Assembly (NCBI GenBank): GCA_026745465.1
Contig: JACYXH010000436.1
Location: 62,001-126,000 of the forward strand
From: Lota lota
Taxonomy: Eukaryota; Chordata; Actinopteri; Gadiformes; Lotidae
Direction: 5' to 3'
Length of the DNA: 64,000 nucleotides
The translations under genes were made by a program, and so were the position numbers. Shown one piece after another: positions 36,210 to 46,200 of the stretch (within the stretch, counting starts at the first letter, position 1; each line of letters opens with the position of its first letter). The notes beneath the pieces were generated by a model. It was not told the origin of the DNA and made no database searches. It saw nothing but the letters and a program-made list of their open reading frames with translations.

Positions 36210-36662
36210 TATAAACACACACTTAAATTGGAGTCACAGCAGGTGAAGTTCTAAATCAGGCAGGTTTTATGAAGCATTTCCTAAAAGGGGAAGGGGTTAA
36301 ACACATGTTGACTATTTTAAAAGAGTCAGATCACATTATATGCTCCTTTAGCATCAGGAAGTTAATTGCCACTGAAATAAATCACTATTCACAATAACAT
36401 TTGAAGATACTAGAAGGTTAGGTTGTAGATGTAAACCATGTGTGCGGCTGTCACCTGTGTGTGTCTCGCTTGTCTTCGTGCTTTGAGCCGTGGGCTCATG
36501 CTGCTTGGCTGTGGGTTTGGTGACGTGGGCATCGATGCTATAAGATATGTCCACAACCCTCTCCTCCCTCTCACTCCAACTATTCCCCGTTTCCTGCCAT
36601 GTCCCTGTCTGGGGAGTCCTCACCTTCCTCCCCTTGCTATGGAGGTCCTCTCCCATCTGCAT
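33452..36662 (-). CDS. Lectin gene F, intact C-type lectin-like receptor (290 aa, QPD type)
   Basis: Exons (minus strand): 36662..36455, 36168..36073, 35787..35608, 35524..35385, 34121..34030, 33608..33452; 873 nt, open to TGA 33452-33454. Cytoplasmic tail 1-69 (VDISYSID, no YxxI), transmembrane about 85-100, short neck with two coiled-coil units, lectin domain about 164-286 with FWLGLTD, WKWVDGT, QPD at 245-247, EEDCVE, WND at 268-270 and YWICE. QPD predicts galactose/GalNAc-type specificity. It is the near-identical inverted counterpart of gene C but keeps the reading frame that C lost. AATAAA lies within 20 bases of the stop. Confidence 0.9.
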
Positions 36663-36753
36663 ATTAGTTGATGAGTGAACGCCTTGGCTTCACTCAAAAT
36701 GATTCAACTTGGTTGAAAGATTACGTTATTTTAAAGGAAACACAAAACTGCAT

Positions 36754-36776
36754 ACGGGAAGTGTCCAAAGAGGAAG
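36754..36776 (-). promoter_or_regulatory. ETS/PU.1-like motif pair in the gene F 5' flank
   Basis: ACGGGAAGTG and AAAGAGGAAG occur 3 bases apart, about 95-115 bp upstream of the ATG. The pair is kept in all eight lectin 5' flanks (C 7365-7387, D 17691-17713, G about 53076-53099, H about 55768-55790, I about 57877-57899, J about 59977-60000, E about 26547-26570). PU.1 drives many myeloid lectin genes in vertebrates; the link here is inference. Confidence 0.4.
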
Positions 36777-37182
36777 AAAACCATTTCATAGAAGATATTA
36801 TTCATTAACTTTTAAGGTCACTTTTCTCTTACCCCTTTCAGATGAAAACACATCCATACAAAAGTTATCTTTGTTGTGGTTTATAACTACAAATGGATTG
36901 AAACGAGGGCTTGAAGATGATCAAGGCAATTTCTCTGTTAAATTTAACAGAATCGAGAAATATGTTTAATTTGAAGTAAATCTTACATGAGGAACTGCTG
37001 ACATTTACCTAAAATTGGCCACAAATTTGAATGAGTAGACAGGTGGGATTTTACCAGCATAAAAAAAAAAAAGAAAAACAGAAAATAACAGCCAAATCGG
37101 ATAACCCTATGATGCTCACTCTGATATTGTTCATTTTTCTATGAATGTTAAACCTTCAAGGTTCAGGTAACTCAAATGAAAC

Positions 37183-37729
37183 TGTTATGGTTACGGACTA
37201 GGACCCAAATGCAAGACACCGAGACAGAGATGGAACGGGGTCAAAAAGGGATTTATTTAAGTGACGGTACAGGCAAGGACAAGGCAGGCGGATGGTCAGG
37301 CAGGCAGGGGTTCGTTGGCAGGCGGGTGGCAAGCAGGCCGAGGGATGTAGGCAGGCGGGTGGTCAGGCAGGCGAGTGGTCAATAACGGTAGGCAGGCAGA
37401 CAGGAACTAGGAACAGGAATCACACTGGGAATAGGAATGGGAACGGGAACGGGAGCAGGAACTAAGCACAGGGAGAGAACAGGTTACGGGCACGCGAGGA
37501 TAAGGAAGCAGATACATAATATGCGGGAATGAGGTAACGAACTCAGAGAGTGTTGACAACGAACTGGCGCCGGCTGCTTGTTGAACGGGGAAGAAGTAGG
37601 GTGCGTTGATTGGTGATTGGAGAGTGTAGAACGGAGTGCACGAGGAAAATTGGTGACGGGAATGTAAACAAAAGCACATGGTGTAGTGGCAGCCGGCGCA
37701 GCTAGGTGGAGGCAGAGGATGGCGTAACA
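37183..37729 (-). repeat. 3' LTR of gypsy copy 3 (547 bp)
   Basis: Same length and termini as the LTR of copy 1. Because both descend from one insertion through host duplication, their differences date the inverted duplication and not the insertion. Confidence 0.85.
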
Positions 37730-39391
37730 GTACCCCCCCCCCCCCCCTCTACGGAAGCCTCCAGGGGGACGCACAGGGTGAGAAGGGTGCTGGCGGTGGA
37801 AGTCCTTGATGAGGGAGGGGTCCAGGATGCAGCTTCGAGGAACCCAGGAGCGCTCCTCTTGGCCATACCCCTCCCAGTCGACCAGGTACTGGAACCCCCG
37901 GCCACGTCGACGCACGTCCAAGAGGCAATGAACTGTCCAGGCGGGATGGTCATCAATTATTCGGGGGGTTGGTGGAGCTGGGGTGGGAGGCGACAGCGGG
38001 CTGGAGGAGACGGGCTTGAGCTGGGACACGTGGAAAGTGGGATGAACACGGAGAGACGAGGGGAGTTTGAGACGGACGGCACAGGGGTTGACAATGGATT
38101 CGATTACAAAGGGACCGATGAAATGGGGAGAGAGCTTCTGCGACACCGCCTTTAGGGTAAGGTCCTTTGACCGCAGCCAAACTCTTTGTCCGGGGGTATA
38201 TTGTGGAGCCGGGAGACGGTGTTTATTTGCTTGTCGCTGGGAGCGGGTAGATGCCTGGAGGAGTGCTGTGCGTGCGCGCTTCCAAGTGCGCTGGCAACGA
38301 CGGAGGTGTGCCTGGACGGAGGGGACCGAGATTTCTGTCTCAAGGGATGGGAAAAGGGGAGGCTGATACCCTAACGAGCACATGAAAGGGGACAGGCCTG
38401 TGGAAGCGTACACCAGGGAGTTGTGGGCGTACTCAACCCATGGGAGTTGAGTACTCCAGGAAGAGGGGTTAGCGTTGGTAACGCAGCGGAGCGCGGCCTC
38501 CATCTCCTGATTGGCGTGCTCCAACTGACCGTTAGATTGAGGGTGGAACCCCGAGGAGAGGCTGACCGAGGCCCCAAGAGCGGTGCAGAATGTCCGCCAA
38601 ACCTGGGAGGTGAACTGGGGACCTCGATCCGAAACCACGTCCAGCGGGATGCCATGTAGACGGAATACATGTGTGACTAGAAGGTCAGCAGTCTCTCTGG
38701 CAGATGGAAGTTTGGGGAGAGCAATGAAGTGGGTGGACTTAGAAAAGTGATCGACGACCGTGAGGACCGTGGTGTTCCCTTCGGAAGGAGGAAGGCCGGT
38801 AACAAAATCAAAGGCGATATGGGACCATGGGCGACTGGGAATGGGAAGGGGATGGAGAAGACCAGAACGGGGCCGGGTGGAGGTCTTGTTGCGGGCGCAG
38901 GTCGAGCACGCAGCGACGAAGGAACGGACATCAGCGTCCACGGTAGGCCACCAAAACCGCCGTCGGAGCAAGTCCAAGGTGCGAACAACGCCTGGGTGAC
39001 AGCTGAGGTTGGAGGAGTGTGCCCAGGTGAGGACCCTGGTGCGTTCCGTATCGGGTACAAACAAGCGATTTGGGGGACCGGTACCTGGGTCTGGCTGATT
39101 TCCCTGGGCCTGGATCACTGCGGACTCAACCTCCCAAGTGAGCGTCGCGGACGAGTCAAGAGGGTGGTAGGATGGGTTCCGGATCCGGGCTGGGGTCTTC
39201 AGGAGAGTAAAGGCGGGACAGGGCGTCTGGCTTGACGTTCCGGGAGCCGGGGCGGTAGGTAAGGGTAAAATTGAAACGACCAAAGAATAAAGCCCATCTG
39301 GCCTGCCGAGAGTTGAGTCGTTTGGCGGATTGAATGTAAGACAGGTTGCGGTGGTCGGTCCAAACGATAAACGGCTGCTCTGCTCCCTCAA
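37484..39391 (-). CDS. pol: Gypsy copy 3 RNase H end - integrase - chromodomain
   Basis: 635 codons open. The frame includes the RNase H/integrase link, zinc-binding region (CSTC), core ([32 protein letters not shown]) and chromodomain-like end ([15 protein letters not shown]), then reads into the LTR as in copy 1. A short deletion near 39415, compared with copies 1 and 2, separates it from the RT frame. The integrase looks structurally complete. Confidence 0.8.
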   Translation of the reverse strand: MREQSSRLSFGPTTATCLTFNPPNDSTLGRPDGLYSLVVSILPLPTAPAPGTSSQTPCPAFTLLKTPARIRNPSYHPLDSSATLTWEVESAVIQAQGNQPDPGTGPPNRLFVPDTERTRVLTWAHSSNLSCHPGVVRTLDLLRRRFWWPTVDADVRSFVAACSTCARNKTSTRPRSGLLHPLPIPSRPWSHIAFDFVTGLPPSEGNTTVLTVVDHFSKSTHFIALPKLPSARETADLLVTHVFRLHGIPLDVVSDRGPQFTSQVWRTFCTALGASVSLSSGFHPQSNGQLEHANQEMEAALRCVTNANPSSWSTQLPWVEYAHNSLVYASTGLSPFMCSLGYQPPLFPSLETEISVPSVQAHLRRCQRTWKRARTALLQASTRSQRQANKHRLPAPQYTPGQRVWLRSKDLTLKAVSQKLSPHFIGPFVIESIVNPCAVRLKLPSSLRVHPTFHVSQLKPVSSSPLSPPTPAPPTPRIIDDHPAWTVHCLLDVRRRGRGFQYLVDWEGYGQEERSWVPRSCILDPSLIKDFHRQHPSHPVRPPGGFRRGGGGGYCYAILCLHLAAPAATTPCAFVYIPVTNFPRALRSTLSNHQSTHPTSSPFNKQPAPVRCQHSLSSLPHSRILCICFLILACP

Positions 39392-40203
39392 GTCAGTGAC
39401 GCCACTCCTCGAGTCACAGCCAGGAGCTCACGATTCCCTACATCGTAGTTCCGTTCAGGGGGAGTAAGCCGGCGGGAAAAGAAAGCACAGGGGTGCAACT
39501 TGTGGTCCGTGGGGGAGCGTTGGGAGAGGACAGCCCCCACGCCGAGTCGACCTCCACCACAAACTGGAGGGAGGGGTAGACACTGGAGGGAGGGGTCGGG
39601 TTGGATCAGGATGGGAGCCGACACGAACAGTCTCTTGAGGGTCTCGAAGGCGGTCCCCGCCTCCGGTGTCCACAAGAAGGACCCCTTGGTGGAAGTCAAG
39701 GCCGTGAGGGATGCCGCAACTTGGCTGTACCCACGAATGAAGCGGCGATAGAAGTTGGCGAAGCCCAAAAACTGTTGGAGCTTCTTGCAGGTGGAGGGAG
39801 TCGGCCACTCGGCCACCGCCGAAACCTTAGATGGGTCCATCCTAATCTCCCCCTGACCGATGATGTACCCCAGAAAGGAATTGGATGTAACGTGGAACTC
39901 ACACTTCTCTACTTTGACGTAGAGCCTATTTTCCAATAGGCGCTGGAGGACCTGTCGTACGTGGATCACGTGCTCCTCCAGTGACCCCGAGAAGATGAGG
40001 ATATCGTCCAAGTAAACTAAAACAGAATGATTCAGCATGTCGCGGAGGACATCGTTGACCAAAGCTTGGATCACGGCGGGGGCGTTGGTGAGCCCAAAGG
40101 GCATAACCAGGTACTCAAAGTACCCTAGAGGAGTGTTAAAGGCAGTCTTCCACTCATCCCCCACCCGGATGCAAACCAGATGGTAAGCATTGCAGAGGTC
40201 CAA
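39388..40203 (-). pseudogene. pol: Gypsy copy 3 reverse transcriptase - RNase H start
   Basis: 271 codons open. It shows [20 protein letters not shown] (the YxDD catalytic motif is intact), FLGYIIGQG and [12 protein letters not shown]. The RNase H start is altered ([11 protein letters not shown]) as in copy 2, and the frame breaks near 39415. Upstream, RT continues to about 40350 in another frame past an A-run. Not functional as a polyprotein. Confidence 0.75.
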
Positions 40204-40582
40204 CTTAGAAAATATCCTGGCTCCGTGGAGGGGAACGAAGGCGGAGCTGATAAGCGGTAAGGGGTACTTGTTCCTGATGGTGATGTTGTTTAAACCGCGG
40301 TAGTCAATGCAAGGGCAAAGAGAGCGGTCCTTCTTGCTTACAAAAAAAAAAACAGCTCCAACCGGGGAGGAAGAGGGACAGATGATTCCAGCGGCTAAGG
40401 ATTCTTAAATGTATTGCTCCATGGCCTCTCGTTCGGGGCGCGAGAGGTTGAAGAGACGGCTACTAGGCAGAGGGGCTCCAGGGAGAAGGTCTATGGCACA
40501 ATCGTATGGGCGATGGGGGGGCAGAGAAAGGGAGTGGACCTTGTTAAATACCTCTCCTAGGTCGTGGTAGGCTACAGGAACG

Positions 40583-40795
40583 ATAGTTATGTTATTATAA
40601 CTCTAGTTCTATGATTGTAGGCGTAGCCGTCTAGGCTTCGCCTTATGGGCTTGTCCCGTGCGCGCACTCGCGTGCACTGAAAATTTTCAGCAATGCACCA
40701 ATCAACGTGGGCACAGCCCACACTTCCCACGGCACCGTGTATATAACGCGGCGCACAGCTGCGTTCGTCCTCCTAGCTATTCTTTCAGCATTTGG
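40583..40795 (-). repeat. DIRS terminal repeat (3' end of element)
   Basis: The sequence from about 40606 to 40795 is the inverted counterpart of 45256-45442. The outermost bases (atagttatgttattataact) are unique to this end but are copied in the internal complementary region. Confidence 0.9.
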
Positions 40796-40815
40796 AGGGT
40801 ACAGCAGGTGGGAAA

Positions 40816-40914
40816 CTAGACGGCTACGCCTACAATCATAGAACTAGAGTTATAATAACATAACTATCGTTCTATTTCATGTAGGCTACGCCGTCTAGGC
40901 TTCGCCTTATGGGC
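40816..40914 (-). repeat. DIRS internal complementary region
   Basis: Bases 40816-40867 are a perfect 52-base complement of 40583-40634. Bases 40868-40914 complement the outer end of the other terminal repeat (about 45396-45442). The two halves meet at taactat|cgttctat. This is the splint believed to allow circularisation of DIRS cDNA. Confidence 0.92.
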
Positions 40915-41470
40915 TAAGGTGAAGCTGCGAGCGGAGCCCGATAAATGTACTCCTGCTGGACCCAAGTCACAAAAATATAAGGACGTAAGTCACAGGGCAC
41001 ATCAGACTCAATAAGCCGAAGATGTGCAAAACACAACAGCTAAATAAGAAACCCCGAATTCTCTTAAAAACACGCAAAGTGATGATAAAGAGAATAGAGT
41101 GAGTCTGTAACTCTGACTCAACCCGTAATTCGATGAACACGAAAAGGGGGAATGCAGAGCAACAAGGCTTCTCCTACGTCCGCTACCATAGGGGCGGCGC
41201 TAGGAGGAAAATCAAGCTACCAATAGCAACGAGCAACAAGGCCCTTCCTACCTACGCTCAAAGAGGCGACAGGAGGATACCTGTTGTTCAATGTTTAATA
41301 ATAGAGGGCAGGATATAAAACGCCGGTTACGAACCGTAATCAGAGTAATAATAACCTGTCACTCCTGAGCTCAGTACCCACGCTGGAACACCATCGGGTG
41401 ACAGCGGAGAGAGAATGAAGCTGAGCGACATCACGAGCGTAACAGGCTCTGATGAACGATAAACCAATAT

Positions 41471-42508
41471 CTAATTCGTAGAGAGGGAGCCCGACTCCAA
41501 CACAGAGTGGCCGAGCGAGCCCCTGGACATGTCTAACATGTAGAAACGAATAAAAGGATCGGGGGAAGACCATGACGCAGCCGCGCAAATATCTTCCACC
41601 GAAATGCCCCTGGATAGTGCCAATGAAGCGGCCATCCCTCGTGCAGAGTGAGCTCTAACACCCAGCGGTGGCGCTAAGCCCTGCCGAGAGTAGGCTATGC
41701 AGACACCCTCACATATCCAGCGGGACAGACGCTGCTTAGAAAGAGCGCGACCCTTGGCAGCGTCGCTATAACACACAAACAACTGTTGTGTGGAGCAAAA
41801 CTCAGCTGATCGTTTCACGTACATAGCCAATGCCCGAACCGGGCACAGGAGATGTAACTCCGCATCCACTTCACTAGTATGAGGCGGGGGTGAAAAGCCT
41901 TAAGCACAATATCCCTCGACCAAAAAGAACTTAGAATGTTCTTGGGGAGGAACGCAGGATTGGGTCTAAGTAGCGCGAAGGAGCTGTCCTCGTTCAATAA
42001 CAAGCAGCTCGGGCTGACAGACAGCGCGGCTAACTCGCCGGCACGTTTGGCAGAAACCAAAGCCAATAAGAGCGCTGTTTTAAAGGAAATGGCATCCAAA
42101 GGGGCTTGAGACAGAGGCTCGAAAGGGTCCTTGGATAAACCCCGCAACACGGTGGGAAGATCCCAGCGCGGTGTGAGCACACGAGAAACAGGTTTAACAC
42201 GTCTAACCCCACGCAAGAATCTCTTGACCAGTGGGTGGCTGAAAACCGGTTTCCCGTCATATCCTGCGTGGCCAGCCGAAACGGCTGCCGCATAGACTTT
42301 GATGGTGGAGAAAGCCAAACCTTTCTCCAGTAAACACTGAAGGAACCCCAGCACGCTTCCCACCTCACAGCGAGATGGGATAACGTGGTTGAGGTCACAC
42401 CACGTAGAGAAAGCGCCCCACTTCGCCGCGTAAAGGGAGGAAGTGGAAGGCGCGTGAGCACTCTGAATAGTGTTGATAACTGACGCTGGCAGACCTCTGC
42501 CTTGCAAA
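41471..42508 (-). pseudogene. DIRS tyrosine recombinase (one-base frameshift)
   Basis: The N-terminal half reads SLYAAKWGAFSTWC through SAKRAGELAALS (the first catalytic Arg region, about 42030-42056). The C-terminal half, 41471-41869, has HSARG (H-x2-R, about 41636-41655) and the nucleophile region FIRFYMLDMS (about 41535-41560). The halves are in different frames; a base appears missing in a C-run at about 41885-41890. The family cuts and joins circular cDNA into the host without a target duplication. Confidence 0.82.
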
Positions 42509-42509
42509 A

Positions 42510-43512
42510 TCAACCTCTCAGAAGCCAAACCAACAACCGACCCGTCACATAGGGTGGGTGGTGCACCGTCCCGTGAGCCTGCGTCAGCGCGTCTGGTCTG
42601 ATCGGTACCGGCCACGGCTCCGTGCAAGAGAGCGCCGCTAGCTCTGGGAACCACAGAGCTGAGCGGTTCTCCGGGGCCACTAGAATGAGGGACAATCCCT
42701 CCTGCCTGACACGCTCTAGGAGAGGGTGGATTAGTTGAAGCGGCGGGAACGCATATAAGAGTTCCCGCGGCCACGGTGTGTGAGCCATCGCGTCCACCCC
42801 CAACGGGGAAAGATCCCGAGGGCTGAGAGAGAACCACAGATTGCAGTGGGTGTTCTCCCTGGACGCAAAAAGGTCCACCTGAGCCATCCCGAACCTCTGC
42901 CAGATCAGTCTGACAATGTAGGGATGTAACCGCCACAAATTTCCTGTGAGCCTGGAGAATGGGGACGTGGAAATACGCATCCTTGAGATCCAGGGATGTG
43001 AACCAGTCGCCCTCTCTCACACACCGGAGCAACGCTCTGGTGGTGAGCATTCTGAAGTTCCTCGCGGCAACAAAATTGTTGAAGACGCGAAGATCCAGAA
43101 TGGGTCTCATCTCCCCCGACTTCTTGGGAACCAGGAAGTAGCGGGAGTAAAACCCTAGGCGTGACTCGAGGGGGGGAACGACAGAGACAGCCCCCTTCCC
43201 CAAGAGACGGACCACCTCCGCTGCCAGAGCCGTGCTCGCGGCTGGATCCTGCAGCCTCATCTCCACCAACCCCATAAAGGGTGGGGGACGGTGCTTGAAC
43301 TGTATGGGGTGGCCCCACCTCAACGTGCTGTCCAACCACGCGGGTAAAACGCATCGCTCTCGCCAACGCGCATGGCGCTCGGTGAGAGGGCGAGCATCCA
43401 GCTGAGGAACGTTGTCCAGGAATGCTCTGTATTCCTCGGCCCCTACCGCCTTCACACTGCGTGTGAACCAAGGGGGGCGTACCTCGAAAGGGAGGGGAGG
43501 GAGCCCCTGCAA
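42510..43512 (-). pseudogene. DIRS reverse transcriptase / RNase H with internal deletion
   Basis: The upstream part has YFLVPKKSGEMRPILDLR and SLDLKDAYFHVPI (RT motif A), then HRKFVAV. Sequence then jumps, near 42955, to the C-terminal part of the RNase H region (QVDLFASRENTHC, MAHTPWPRELLYAFPP; frame 42510-42980). The YxDD motif and the RNase H core are missing, so the enzyme cannot work. The frame before the deletion also continues downstream out of phase as meaningless sequence. Confidence 0.82.
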
Positions 43513-43598
43513 GCGGGAAAACCGCTGCAGAGAGCGGACCCACAGCTTGCTCGCTCGCCGTGCCCACGGCTAACAGGTCCGACTTCTTCCCACAGTCA

Positions 43599-45242
43599 TC
43601 AGACTGTAGAGCGGAGGTTGGGGGGGGCAAAGTCGGGGTCTGGAAGACTGTAGCACGAAGCCGCATAGACGGCCTCGTGCGACGAGTCTTCAACCCGCTC
43701 ATGAAGCGCACGGGGACGCCGCATGGAAGCGGACGACCCCCTGGCTATACTACACTGCCTAGCCGCCGCCCCACAGCCACTAGGCTGAGAGGGAGGGAGA
43801 GGCTGAGGGGAACAGGAATGCACGACAGGCGCAGGGCGCGGTCGGCTTAAAGGGCACAGCTCCTTAAAGATGTACTGCCGTTCGGTCGAACGGGCTTTCA
43901 ATTCTTTATTGGGGAAGGAAAAAGACGTGGGTCGGTCCCACGTGGGCACCAGCTTCCGTGCTTTCTGCCCCTTCGTTGCATGGCGCTGCTGCGGAGGCGG
44001 CGTCGGCGCTGGAGGCGGCGGTGTGGCACGTTGAGGACGTGGTCGACCCCGCTTCCTGCTGGCCCGACTGCTCCCGCTGGCCTGGTAGGAGGAGCCCGTG
44101 AGAATCGGCCCGAACCGGGAACGATTTTCACGGACGGACTGGAGGTGGGCGAGAACCTCCGCGAACCGAGGTCCAAAGAGTATGTCCGCGGCCAACGGAC
44201 CCTGGATAAGGCCCGCCCTTTCTCTGTCAGGGACAGAGGAGAAGGACAGCCACATGGCTCGATGACCCATGGTCGCCCACGCCATCTGACGTCCGGCAGT
44301 AACCGCCACTGACTGGCAAAGCTGGAGGACAGCGCCGGAGAATCTAGCGACCTTCTCCACGTCGCTCTGCCCGAACGAATCCTTGCCAACTGTCATGGCC
44401 GACAGGGCAGAGGAAAGCAGGGCAATGTTGTTCACGGCCGCCGCTGCTTGTGAGGCGCAGACAAAGGATCTGTCCCACAAGGCAGCGAGCTGCTTGAGAA
44501 GCCGGTCGGGGGGCAGCGGCTTCTCGTTCGGACGCCATCCGGCGCCCGGACATAGGAGCGCTGCCAGTGGAGGCTCCAGGCGAGGTATCCCCCTCGCCTG
44601 TGTGGCGGACCACCCCTCCACCCTGGTGAAATCGGTGAACGCCTTCACCGGGGCCTTAAGGGAGGACGGGTCCACAGCCGCCGCGGTAAGATACCGCTGA
44701 ACGGGTGGGAACAGAGGGCATATAGTAGGCCGTCTGGTCGACGAAGGAGGCCTAAAATAGTCCCCCTGCATGTCGTCCAGTTCCGGGGAGGGCGGCGGAG
44801 GTGGCATAGCGATGCCCTTGATGGCCGCTGCCTCGCCCATGATATCGCCGAACAGGTCGGCGAAACGATGCGGCTTCTCCGGGGGCAAAACCCCTGAAGG
44901 CCTTGAGGAAGTCCCCGACGCGGAGTCCACATCGAGGTCGTAGTCCTCGTCTTCCCCCGGTGTCGCCACGGCGTCGAAGATATCGATGGCGTCCGCGAGC
45001 TCCACCGACGGGGAAAAAAACAGGTGCCTCGAGAGGAGAACCTCTTGAGGTAGGGTGGTACAGGCGGCGCAGGAGCCGGAGCCTGAAAAGGCTGCCATGG
45101 CGTGCTCCGCACCGAGGCAACGGAAACACATGACGTGCCCGTCGTCCGGAGCAAGGATCGCCGGGCAAGAGGAGCAGAGAGGCCCTGAAAAGGGCCGTAC
45201 CTCCGCAGATGGCGCCGCGCCGCTGCTGCATGAAGTCATCAT
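43599..45242 (-). CDS. gag: DIRS gag-like protein (547 aa)
   Basis: The frame opens with two ATGs at 45242 and 45239 just inside the terminal repeat and runs 547 codons. The N-terminus holds a cysteine/histidine cluster (LCSSCP, MCFRCLGAEHA, SCAAC) typical of vertebrate DIRS ORF1 proteins. The middle carries acidic and Pro-rich stretches and a helical part (AAAVNNIALLSSALSA); the C-terminal third is basic and Pro-rich (PTPPPQQRH). It is the only DIRS frame here that looks undamaged. Its role is assumed to be nucleic-acid packaging. Confidence 0.8.
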   Translation of the reverse strand: MMTSCSSGAAPSAEVRPFSGPLCSSCPAILAPDDGHVMCFRCLGAEHAMAAFSGSGSCAACTTLPQEVLLSRHLFFSPSVELADAIDIFDAVATPGEDEDYDLDVDSASGTSSRPSGVLPPEKPHRFADLFGDIMGEAAAIKGIAMPPPPPSPELDDMQGDYFRPPSSTRRPTICPLFPPVQRYLTAAAVDPSSLKAPVKAFTDFTRVEGWSATQARGIPRLEPPLAALLCPGAGWRPNEKPLPPDRLLKQLAALWDRSFVCASQAAAAVNNIALLSSALSAMTVGKDSFGQSDVEKVARFSGAVLQLCQSVAVTAGRQMAWATMGHRAMWLSFSSVPDRERAGLIQGPLAADILFGPRFAEVLAHLQSVRENRSRFGPILTGSSYQASGSSRASRKRGRPRPQRATPPPPAPTPPPQQRHATKGQKARKLVPTWDRPTSFSFPNKELKARSTERQYIFKELCPLSRPRPAPVVHSCSPQPLPPSQPSGCGAAARQCSIARGSSASMRRPRALHERVEDSSHEAVYAASCYSLPDPDFAPPNLRSTV

Positions 45243-45255
45243 GTTTTGTTGGTAT

Positions 45256-45442
45256 CAAATGCTGAAAGAAATAAGAGGACGAACGCAGCTGTGCGCCGCG
45301 TTATATACACGGTGCCGTGGGAAGTGTGGGCTGTGCCCACGTTGATTGGTGCATTGCTGAAAATTTTCAGTGCACGCGAGTGCGCGCACGGGACAAGCCC
45401 ATAAGGCGAAGCCTAGACGGCGTAGCCTACATGAAATAGAAC
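45256..45442 (-). repeat. DIRS terminal repeat (5' end of element)
   Basis: Inverted copy of 40606-40795. On the minus strand it begins GTTCTATTTCATGTAGGCTA and includes a TATATAACGCGG box, so it likely carries the promoter for the gag frame that starts 14 bases further on. Confidence 0.88.
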
Positions 45443-46049
45443 AGGAAATGAAATTCACCACGAGTCCGTATGGTCCTCAAGTACTCACTGAATGTCGATT
45501 GTCCAATCGCATGGCCAAACTCATGTCCCTCCCCTTTTCACGCATTTCTTTAATGTGAAATAAAAGATGATGTTAGATCCTGTAATAGTATGAGCTAATA
45601 AAACTCATGGAACTAACCCTGATGGTGCTTTTCCAACAAGCCATGTTTGAATGGTCTACTTGTTCCCCATAGAGGGCACCAATTAGGATGTCACTATTTT
45701 GTTGCGACGTCTTAAAAGTGAGTGAACATAGTATATAGTGCACTACGTAATACCCATAATGCCCCATAAAAGAAGTATACAACTTATGCACAATCATTCC
45801 CGCACAATTTCCCATGATGCATGGCGGTTTTCATTGTCATCGGATTCATCCTACATGTCTGATTGGCGCATACGTGTTCTTCATGCCAATGAGTTGGCAT
45901 CACAGGGTGATATTTAACACGTCACGCTGATGGAGTTCTTACAGGCCTCACCGTGTACTATATTGTGTTCAGTATAAAGGGAACCAGTGAGGCGATTGGA
46001 ACATGGCCATAGTTTCACGGTATTTCCTGTGCTCTTGTCACTGGTCCAG
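45443..46049. other. Transposon-derived flank right of the DIRS element
   Basis: The first about 100 bases (ggaaatgaaattcaccacga) match, inverted, the sequence at 54430-54490 and 47690-47735, so they belong to a dispersed repeat. The rest contains no gene that I can recognise and no other exons for the lectin-like exon that follows. Confidence 0.45.
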
Positions 46050-46200
46050 ATCCTACTGGCCCTTGGGGCAGCATGACAATGCGTGCAGGGAGGATTGTGT
46101 GGAGATCCATGCTCCAGCTTACTCCAGTGGCTTCAACGCCTACGACTGTTCCACCAGGCTGAAGTGGATCCGAGAGAAAACGCCCACTCCAGTGGGATAG
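46050..46200 (+). pseudogene. Orphan C-type lectin terminal exon (not of the A-J family)
   Basis: After an AG acceptor (tggtccag) the frame reads YWPLGQHDNAC, EDCVEIHA, NAYDCSTRLKWI and ends at TAG 46198-46200. Spacing and residues fit the last exon of a C-type lectin domain: YW, a ligand-tripeptide position (QHD here), CVEI, and DC...LKWI-E, where the usual WICE cysteine is replaced by Arg. The sequence is clearly different from the A-J lectins. No upstream exons were found within 600 bases, and DIRS sequence lies beyond. Probably a relic of a related receptor gene. Confidence 0.6.

Larger units (their letters stand above)
26440..39700 (-). repeat. Right arm of a large inverted duplication
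   Basis: Inverted counterpart of 4450-17825, separated by about 8.6 kb that holds gypsy copy 2 and the Ulp1/PHD remnant. Inner end at the fusion at about 26440; outer end within gypsy pol. Confidence 0.85.
37183..40582 (-). mobile_element. Ty3/gypsy chromovirus, copy 3 (5' part cut off by DIRS element)
   Basis: The right border in the host (37178-37182, GAAAC) is the same insertion site as in copies 1 and 2. The element contains the 3' LTR, polypurine tract, chromodomain, integrase, RNase H, RT and the end of protease. Homology to copy 2 stops at ggaacg (about 40582), where the DIRS element starts. It is the inverted counterpart of copy 1 within the large inverted duplication. Confidence 0.88.
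40583..45442 (-). mobile_element. DIRS-type tyrosine-recombinase retrotransposon
   Basis: About 4.86 kb, with gag, RT/RNase H and tyrosine recombinase in order on the minus strand. It has inverted terminal repeats (45256-45442 and 40583-40795) and an internal complementary region next to the downstream repeat. There is no LTR and no target duplication, as known for DIRS elements. RT lacks its catalytic part and the recombinase is frameshifted, so this copy is non-autonomous. Confidence 0.92.
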
